Shown here: in pieces, positions 54,795-64,000 of the stretch
Layout of the letters: every line of letters starts with the position of its first letter
Position numbering within the stretch: position 1 is the stretch's first letter
From: Thunnus maccoyii
Lineage: Eukaryota; Chordata; Actinopteri; Scombriformes; Scombridae
NCBI RefSeq assembly: GCF_910596095.1
Contig: NC_056544.1
Coordinates: forward strand, 13,563,155 to 13,627,154
DNA length: 64,000 nt
Direction: 5' to 3'
Made by a program: the position numbers and the translations under genes
The notes under the pieces: model-generated
The model's input: only the letters and a program-made list of their open reading frames with translations
Databases searched by the model: none
Told to the model about the DNA's origin: nothing

Positions 54795-55140
54795 TTTCTG
54801 TCACCATCCCAACACAATGGAAGTGAATGGAATTTCGATTGTGGTGCCCATAGCTTTGAAAAATTACATTTTTCTTTCCAGAATCAGTGTCCTTGTTGCT
54901 CTGGATAATCCACAGAACATACAGTTTTCATAGGGACTACTTCTTTCAGTACTTTCAAGTTCAGTACTTTCAAGACCGTGTGGTCTGTTGAGTATTTCTG
55001 CAAAAATGTTGCTGCTGAATTTTTAAAAATGTTGTTTTGTAGTGCTTTGAGCATCACAAATGAAATTCACTAGACATTGTATTGGAGTGCAAGCATCTCA
55101 AAACTAGGACAAAAAACCAAGCAGTTATCTGCATGACTAG
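54795..55140. repeat. Inverted (foldback-like) dispersed repeat
   Basis: The left arm (about 54795-54890) has 'acaatggaagtgaatgg', 'attgtggtgccca', 'agctttgaa', 'ttacattttt'. The right arm, read on the other strand from about 55110 back to 55020, has 'acaatgtctagtgaat', 'tttgtgatgctca', 'agcactac', 'aacattttt' in the same order. 'ctggataatccacagaac' after the left arm is shared with the copies at 2.9 and 39.8 kb. Confidence 0.5.
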
Positions 55141-55571
55141 ATACCATGCAGACAAAACCAGTAAAAACTTACATATCAAAACATTTTTAAATCCTGCATT
55201 CATTCCTGTTCATTCATGAACACAGCTGCTCGCTGCAACTGAAAACGAGGTTGATGTGAGAGGTGAAAGGGAACCAAAACAGTAAAATCATAAAACCAAA
55301 ACAATGAGCTGAAAAACACTAAAATGCTCCTCAGGAAGCTGAGTCAGTTTATTACTCTTGGTGGGTTTGTCAGTGCAAGCAACACATTTCACATTACACA
55401 TAGCAACTTTATCCATTGTTAATATAGAAAATATCAGTATCATTAGTACAGTTTAAATTAAAAAAAAGAAAAAATCACTCATTGGTTGAATTAGTCGAAA
55501 TGGCAACCAGAGATGAGAGGTCACAGGTAGATGTTTTGTTTTCAAGGGTCACACACTGACAAGACTGCAGC

Positions 55572-56080
55572 TCACTAGCATGTTACAATGACGGTGCTAA
55601 CATGCTGATGTATAGAGCAGATAAGGTTTTCCATGTTCACAGTCTTAGTTTAGCGTGTTAGCATGCTAATATTGGCTAATTAGGACTGACCGCAAAGAAC
55701 AGCAGAGGCTGATGGGAATGCCATTCATTTTGTAGATATTTGATCATAACCCGGAGTTTTGGAGAAATTAATTTTTTGACCTGATCAAGCTAAAAAGAAA
55801 AAGCTGAAAAGCTCAGGAATTGCCAAAAAGTTGACTCACTTCATCATGTGGGGAATATGAATGTCAAATTTCATGGCAATCCAACCAAAAGGTTGTTGTA
55901 TCTCACTTAAACACAAATGTCAATGTCATGGTGGGGGTAGATGAAAAATCAGGAGATCCCCAAAGTCACAAGGATTCATCCTCTGGGGATCATGCATAAC
56001 TGTACAAAATTTAAATCCATCCCATAGTTGTTAACATATTTCAGTCTGGACCAAAGTGGTCGACTGGCTGACATTACCAT
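55572..56080 (+). repeat. Dispersed fish repeat, copy B
   Basis: Same order and strand of words as copy A at 21.5 kb: 'gtttagcgtgttagcatgc', 'ctaattagga', 'ctgatgggaatg', 'gatatttgatcataa', 'aatgtcatggtgg', 'catcctctgggga'. It also contains 'tttcagtctggaccaaagtgg', which copy A has lost. Confidence 0.65.
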
Positions 56081-56619
56081 CCATAGAGCCACACTAAAAA
56101 TATTGCTTAGTGCACAACTGCAACAGCAGTCAAGGGATAGCAAGTGGACATTGTTTTATTTTAAGAGGTCAGAAATTTAAAAAGTTTGGGAATCACTGCA
56201 CTATATAGGAGGTAAGTGAGAAAATAGTTTTGTGGGGGGAAGCAACTCTTTAATACTATCTGCTACATATCTACATCTACATATATCTACATATCTGCTC
56301 TGTATTCTGAGTACAATAAATAAAGAAATGCTGCTATTATACCTGCTCCACAAACTTTAACCAGTATGCTACTTAACAACATGAAACATACACCTTTGAT
56401 CACAGCTTTGGCCTCCCCTGTGGACGAGGTGCTGAAGGCGGAGCGCACAGCTGCATCTGTGTAGCTTCAGTATGCTGCAGACTACAGCTGTGAGCATTTC
56501 TATCTCATCTGTGTGCTCACTGATCCAAGGGCAGGAGCTCTGCCAATGTTCCCACAGTCTTTTGGAGGATGTTTATGCTGAAAAACAAACAGCATCCATC
56601 TTCATGACGAGGAGAGCAG

Positions 56620-56621
<2 letters not shown>

Positions 56622-56665
<44 letters not shown>

Positions 56666-56843
56666 GTGGAGCTATCCTTGTTAGGACCTTGCATTAACTC
56701 CATTCATTTTGTACAGCCTAACCAGGACCTCGGAAATTACGGTTTGCTGCATTAGGACTGGGCTTTGGTCCCCATGAGGACTATTGGTCCCAAGAAGGTC
56801 ACGGTTTATACCAGAAATAGTCCCAATAAGGATAGAAAAATGT

Positions 56844-56889
<46 letters not shown>

Positions 56890-57065
56890 GGAGCTATCCT
56901 TGTTAGGACCTTGCATTAACTCCATTCATTTTGTACAGCCTAACCAGGACCTCAGAAATTATGTTTTGCTGCATTAGGACTGGGCTTTGGTCCCCATGAG
57001 GACTATTGGTCCCAAGAAGGTCACGGTTTATACCAGAAATAGTCCCAATTAGGATAGAAAAATGT

Positions 57066-57104
<39 letters not shown>
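56622..57104. repeat. Tandem duplication of a ~222-base unit ending in (CA)n
   Basis: A CA run (56622-56660) is followed by two copies, 56661-56883 and 56884-57104. Each starts '(t)ttgtggagctatccttg' and ends in its own CA run after 'gaaaaatgtgtaca'. The copies differ at only a few bases (for example cggaaattacgg versus cagaaattatgt), so the duplication is recent or homogenised. Confidence 0.9.
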
Positions 57105-57111
<7 letters not shown>

Positions 57112-57384
57112 CATTTGGTCCATGAGTGCAGATAGTGTGTCTCCTCTTTCTCCTTTTCTGCTCACTTACATTTTTAGCTTCCCTGAAATATATACCTGCT
57201 CACACACACAAATCCTGAGAGCTGATACTAGTGAACTGGTCCTTGTTCTGAGCTCTGGCCTTGTTATTGGTGTTTTTCCTCAGCTAGTGTTCCTGAAGGA
57301 GGAACATAGTGTGTATATACGATGTTTGTGTGTGTAAGTTCAGTGGTGCTTGGTCTGCTCGAGGGGGAGAGATGGGGAGGGGGG

Positions 57385-57420
57385 TGAGTGACTCAGCACG
57401 TTGATTCATTTGTAATTGGA
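57385..57420. promoter_or_regulatory. MARE-like site next to a homeodomain-like core
   Basis: The - strand reads GTGCTGAGTCACTC (57385-57400 region), ten of thirteen bases of the MAF recognition element TGCTGAGTCAGCA and including an AP-1 core. TTGATTCATTTGTAATTGG follows on the + strand. The block is non-repetitive and about 2.8 kb upstream of camk2n2. Function is inferred. Confidence 0.3.
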
Positions 57421-59689
57421 GGCAGTGCTTCAAGAGCACACACACATATGCACACACACACATTTCTTAAGGGTGGGTGCCCTTGTCAGAGATGATGGGA
57501 CTGATTGAGTGAGCCTGATCATTAAAGATCTGCTGCCCGCTAAAGAGGCAGAGAGGGAGAAAGAGAAAGAGAGGGAGACGGAGGAGGAGAGATCACAGCA
57601 TGTGGACTGAGAAAGATCAATTGAACTAAACAGAGACAGAACAAATGAGGAGTCATTGCACTTAAGCATGCTCGCTTCAACATTATGTACGAGTGATGAA
57701 AGCATGCAGGGAGGCAGTGCACTGAGAAAAAGAAGGGGCCCAGTTGGTAAAACACATGCATGTTTTTGCCCTAAATAGCAAGCATGAGGAAGCACCTGGT
57801 ACCATGTAGGGGCAGCAGGTCGGATTTTCCCCCCACAGCCTCAAACTCCATCGCTGACTGATGACAACATGTGAAATCCCTGGCCGTTGCTTGAACCCTG
57901 CTGCACGAATCGACTGCTCTGCTTGTTGACAGCTGGAGGTTGCAGTTTATTGGGCAGAAGGAGCTTTGTGTGTCATCCCTGGGGAATTACACTGGGATAC
58001 AGTGGCAGATTTACAATCTCTGGTGCATTATGTAGCCTTATAAGTTATGGAATTTGAAAGCCATGTGAGCTGAGCGTAGATATATGTTTCATCAAATATA
58101 AAAAAAATCCCATTAGAGAGAAACTAATTAGTAGCAGTTTTCTGATCAAATTTAACCCTCCCATCTTGGTTAAATTCTTTGGTTAGATTGTTGTGTAGAT
58201 TGTGGAAATAGACATTTGGGTTGTTTCTATACCTTTAAAGATGTTGGCTCCATGTTTTCTAACAGGAATGCTCTCTGGACTCAGAAACATGTTTTACAGA
58301 GGGGCGTATATGGGCCACACTTCGTGCCAGATCTCACAGCCAGCCAACAGGCAGGAGCTTGCTTTGACTCTGCAGCCGCTCCTTGTCTTATCCCCGCAGG
58401 AAATTCAAGAACCTTTCCAACGCCACTGATCTCAAGTCTGTCAGCTGGTCACTTTCACCGGTCAGCTATGCAGACTGGCTGCTAAATCAGAGGGCTTCAA
58501 TGGAAAGGTTGTTACATGTTTATAGACAGGTCAGCTGGCCCGAGTTGTTAAAACAGGTTTGGTCCAATAATAGGCTTTCTGTCAGTTCATTATTTTAGCT
58601 TTTTATGAGACACCATATGCTGTGTAGACAGACTGTAACACAAGCTGTGACAAAAAGAAAGCAGTGAAGAATGACGTAATTTAAATTGTAGCTAATGTAG
58701 AAATAATGGTGCTGTCCATGGTGCTGAAATGATCCAACATATAAATGTATATTTCTGTTTATCTTTTGTATTTCTTATAGGAAGTTTATGTAGTATAATT
58801 ACATCATGTAAAATCTGTTATGTTCATTTTTGTGTTTCTTATTGTACATAGTAGATGCTCATAACGTATAGACTTATTAGTATTTTAGGGTTTCCAGTTT
58901 TTTTGGATTACTTCTCTTATTCATGAGTTTTGGGTCAAGCCCTTAAAAAAAACCCCTGGATCCTGCATTTCCCATAATGCACTGAATTGCATTTTTTGTT
59001 AGATTCTTCCTCCTTGGTAAACTCCCGCATCTTTCATCACTCTATACCCCAGTTTGTTACGCACCCTGATGACATCATCAGGGTTATTTTCTCAGACTGG
59101 ACACAGCTCCACCAGAGCCACAAAATACATTATACTGTACAACTGTTTTCACAGGATGAGTAGCAGTAAATTGACTTTTATTGTGTGTGCATGATCAGAA
59201 GAGGGTCCCTTTAATTTCCCTGTGTGAGATGATTTAAGTGTTATCTTATCAGCATCATCTTATTTTATCTTTTCATGTCTTTTCTTAAAAAATAGATCAT
59301 AAATGCAGTCTTTGTGTCAGACGCTTTCAGTTATAGTCTGTACATGTCAGGATACTGTGCTACAATGCAAAGAAATGCCTGTTTATGACACTTGCTGGCA
59401 AAAGAAGCAATCTTAATTATCCTACAGTGAACTATGGAAGGAAATTACACCCTGTAATATGATTATTATGTGCTATATATTATGTGAATATATAATGCAG
59501 AGGTATACATTCATTTTATCAGACACAGTATTTGAGTTTTGGTTTTTTATACTGAAGTAAAAGTCTACATCTTCAAGCCTCAGAGCTGCTTCAATGTGAG
59601 TTTTGAAACAACACATCCTCCTCCACTAAAGCAATTACATCCCTCGCCTGTTGATGTCACTCTTGCTCCTCTACCACTCGGAGTCCCCT

Positions 59690-59691
59690 GC

Positions 59692-59755
<64 letters not shown>

Positions 59756-59784
59756 CACACACAAACACACACACACACACACAA
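59690..59784. repeat. (CA)n microsatellite upstream of camk2n2
   Basis: About 45 CA units with GC and AA interruptions, about 415 bases before the camk2n2 ATG. A second, shorter CT/CA stretch lies at about 59901-59950. Both fall in the promoter or 5' UTR region. Confidence 0.95.
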
Positions 59785-60175
59785 GCTCGCGCCTCAAACC
59801 CGGATGGATGACTTCACCGTTCTGCCTGGGTTTCCTTTATGATCCCGGGATCTCCCACTTCCCTCACCAGACATCAGCCAGCAGCACAGGCGAACACAAC
59901 TCTCTCTCTCTCTCCCTCACACACACATACAAACACACACACACACACACTCTCTCCTTGCAGCTGCAACGCATCCAGAGACCACAGAGAGACTAACACC
60001 AGTTCCCGGACTTTAGACGCTGTACCCCGAGTTATATATTCTGAGAAGGATCCCAGCAGGAGAAACACCAACCACTGCAACCTGCGCACAAAACGGGATC
60101 TACGGCTGTATTGAAGATATAGCCACTGAGGAAAACTTTTATCTACTTTTTTTCTAAACCTTCACACGCTGGTGA

Positions 60176-61164
<989 letters not shown>

Positions 61165-62945
61165 AATATGAACGATGCCTTGCAGACTTTTTAATTTAAT
61201 GATCACCGATTTGAAGCACTTGTCGGCTGTGCATGTTCGAGGATTGCGGGAGAAAACGAAAACGGCACGAAGCGAGGCTGTGGATGATGAAAAGATGAAA
61301 AGGCAAAGAATGGGGGGAAAATGGAGAAGGCTGAAGAAAGAAGTATAAAGGAAGAAAGAGAGAGAGACTCTGGAAAAGACCAAGATTTATCATGGGATTG
61401 CTGGCAATTCTCCAAACGAATCCCGATTTTAACTACTGCTGCGCAGCAAGATGTTGAGATGGCGGACACTGCTCTGTATCTCAACCTCTGCTGACTTTAT
61501 TGATGGATGAACTTGTCATTACTTCACGCCCATCTCTCTTTTTTCCTTTCCAAAAGCGCTGTAAGCAACAAAATACTGCAACTGGAGGCTGAAGCTAAAT
61601 CCCAGCCCTATTTCAATAAGTTGTACAGTAGGTAGGCTAAGCTTTCAGACAACCCCCCCCCCCCACCTCCTCCCATCCCCTCTCCTCCTACTCCTCCTCC
61701 TCCTTCCCCCTTTCCGTAGGCTTTGCTTTGTTGATTCAGTCAGCGACGGTGCATTCAAGGGAGCTGTCCTTTCAGCACTGGTCCAATGCATTCCTGTTGC
61801 TGCTATCGCTTTTTAAAGACAGACCAACCAAACTCTAGAGTCAACTGAATAGAGGAGACCCATTGTATGTAAAAACATATATCCGAGGACGGTGCAATGT
61901 TAATATTTTTCTGTAGTAGAACCCTATTTGTCTTGGCCCTACACTTTAAACAGCATTTAGGCCAACTGAACCACAGGTTACATTCTTCTTCTTGCATTAT
62001 TACCCATCAGTGGTTAAAGGTGCAGGTTGGCGCCTTCATGTAGCTGATTTACACCTGCACATATCTTATTTTTCCCCCCTCTCTTTTTCTTTTGTTTTGC
62101 ATTTTCCAATGCTCTAATATCTACAGAAGCCAGCGGAGATGTGGAGATTATAGTAAATGTTTAAAATAATAGTCATGAAATTGATGGGAAAAATGTTCTT
62201 TCTATAATTTGGGTATTTTCATTTTTTGCGATTATTCGTGTTTTCGTCTTCTATAAATTAAAGTTTTTCTCCATCTATTTGCATGAACTTTCACTCCGGT
62301 GCCAACACAGGTGCCACCACTCTTACCCTGGCACGCTTCTTTTTAACAAAAGTCATATTTGTATTTTTATATCTAAATATTTGTTATTTAAATGATATGC
62401 TAGTCAATCGTCTTACAATTCATCAACAAAAATATTTCTACTTCAGAGAGGATATACAGAATGAGACTAGGCTTCATAGAGGCGAATCTAAGATTTTGGT
62501 CGACTGGTCTCATTCTATATCAGAGGTTGGACGTTTTTTAAAGACTAACTGAATGTGTCTGGGGTTTTTGCACACATCAATGTTAAACTATTATTAAGAA
62601 ATCGTATACTGTGACTTGAGCTTCGTTGATGAATTTGTTAGAAAATGGCAGTTTTAGAGTATATTGCACTGTTTACGAGTATCCTCAAATAACACGTTGT
62701 TATTTGACCGATTTTGGACATTACAGTTTTTGTTTTTTAATTTTGTTTATTTTGTACCATTATTTTAAAGAAACTGGATATGGTTTGTTGTGCATGAAAC
62801 CTTAATATTTTCAATAACGAAACATCGTTTTATGAAGCAAAAAAGCAACAAAAATGTCATGACATTCTAAGAATGAGTCATTGTATATTATGATGCCATT
62901 TTCACTGTATTTGGTGAATTAATAAATGGTGAAAGAAAATGGAAA
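61165..62945 (+). other. camk2n2: camk2n2 3' UTR
   Basis: About 1.75 kb follow the stop codon without another gene. They end at AATAAA (62921-62926) on the + strand. The region is AT-rich with a C-rich stretch near 61650-61720 and many ATTTT/TTTTA words. Long 3' UTRs are usual for this small gene family. Confidence 0.6.
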
Positions 62946-62949
62946 TGTG

Positions 62950-63924
62950 ATTCCTTGGCTTTTGTCCCAAGACACTCTTACTAAGTATTAAGTGGAAAAT
63001 GACAAACAATAGTCCAACATCAGAGTGGCTCTGAGTTGTTTTCTGATTGAAACATAAGAGCACATGACTTCAACACATTAACTATGAAACTTAAACTTAA
63101 GATCTTTTGAAGAAACACAACACATGGTTGCAGCACTGGAAAGCCAAGGGCGTCCTATGTATTTCTGTGTAGCTTTGGCTGGACTACTCTTCCACAGCCT
63201 TCACCTCAGTGACAGTAAATACTGATCCTTAATTAAAGAGTGGGGAAAGAACAGTGATACATCTGTTAAGCTGTGTAACAGCTCTGTGCTGGCCTAGACT
63301 GGTGAATCCATTAAACCACAGACCCCTGGGGAGCCACAACTTGCCACATGATCCATCAAATTCTGGTCTTACAGTAAGTACAGCAGCTCTCACGCAAAGT
63401 CTAAAACAGGCATGTGAACACTCGCTGCAGTTGATGCTACAAGAAAAACCTAAATCTATGAAATTAGGTGAACCAGTCAGTTGGAAGAAAAGGTGAAGAA
63501 TACTGTACTGCAAACATGTCAGTCAGGAAATTGTGTCAGCTGATATCACCCCTCTTCTAGAGACCTGTAGATACTGTACAGCCTGTATAACTCAGAAAAA
63601 TGACTTGTAATTATGCTACGAATGTTCCTGTAAATTCTGCTGCAGTAGTGACAGATTGTTCTCTCTCATTTGTTCATTATTTGGAAAACAAACATCTACA
63701 GTACAGTATGAGGAAGTGTCTATAAAAAGCTACATGTTCTGACAACAATACATGAACACTGATCCTCACTCTGAATTGCACTTCACTCTAATAAGAGAAC
63801 ATAAACAAAGCGTCATCAGCGTAAGCAACCACATTCCCATCAGTGAGATTATTGACTGTCTTGATAACATCAGCACTGCACTGAATGAACACATAGTGCT
63901 ATCGATCACGTTGTTGTTGATGTC

Positions 63925-63957
<33 letters not shown>

Positions 63958-64000
63958 CAGCTGTCTGAATTCATGGACAATTACACATTTCACAGTAATG
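62950..64000. other. Sequence downstream of camk2n2
   Basis: No exon or transposon was recognised. A (GT)n run lies at about 63923-63957. Confidence 0.5.

Larger units (their letters stand above)
51730..59650. other. Repeat-rich spacer of about 8 kb between mul1 and camk2n2
   Basis: No exon with a recognisable motif was found on either strand. The spacer holds hAT-like end fragments (53.5 and 56.2 kb), an inverted repeat (54.8-55.1 kb), a dispersed repeat (55.6-56.1 kb), a 222-base tandem duplication (56.6-57.1 kb), a MARE-like site (57.39 kb) and simple repeats. Stretches at 51.9-53.4 kb and 57.8-59.6 kb show nothing I can name. Confidence 0.5.

Overview
The window is nuclear DNA of a ray-finned fish, most likely a percomorph teleost. 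Genes are split into many short exons separated by GT-AG introns. The spacers carry CA, CT and AT microsatellites and interspersed repeats of types common in percomorph genomes. Every multi-exon gene below was built by hand: splice sites were read from the sequence, reading phase was carried across each junction, and the joined length was checked to be a whole number of codons. No database search was possible, so names rest on recalled family motifs and on gene order.

Left part (about 1-20 kb): the last coding exon and 3' UTR of a + strand gene read as eif4e2. It is followed on the - strand by a phospholipid scramblase family gene (8 coding exons, 320 aa), the muscle acetylcholine receptor gamma subunit chrng (12 exons, 550 aa) and the secreted trypsin-like protease prss56 (14 exons, 900 aa). 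From memory, eif4e2, chrng and prss56 also lie together on human 2q37.

Middle (about 20-30 kb): a roughly 10 kb spacer with no convincing coding exon. It holds the TATA promoter of prss56, polypurine tracts, repeats, several GC-richer islands that look like regulatory elements, and the TATA promoter of the next gene.

Right part (about 30-63 kb): vwa5b2 (+, 21 coding exons, 1408 aa) converges on alg3 (-, 9 exons, 440 aa). alg3 shares a short divergent promoter with a mul1-type mitochondrial E3 ligase gene (+, 357 aa). A repeat-rich spacer of about 8 kb then leads to camk2n2 (+, 2 exons, 79 aa) with a long 3' UTR. vwa5b2, alg3 and camk2n2 are neighbours on human 3q27, whereas human MUL1 lies on 1p36 beside CAMK2N1 and VWA5B1.

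The genes do not form one pathway. They serve receptor assembly at the muscle endplate, an eye-associated protease, membrane lipid movement, N-glycan assembly in the ER, mitochondrial ubiquitin signalling and CaMKII inhibition. No new multi-gene system was seen. The most distinctive observations are a cysteine module duplicated on both sides of the prss56 protease domain, two perfect GTCACGTGAC palindromes in the alg3/mul1 divergent promoter, a U12-type AT-AC intron and a GC-AG intron in alg3, a mul1 gene inside the 3q27-like block, and a TTAA-flanked miniature transposon family.
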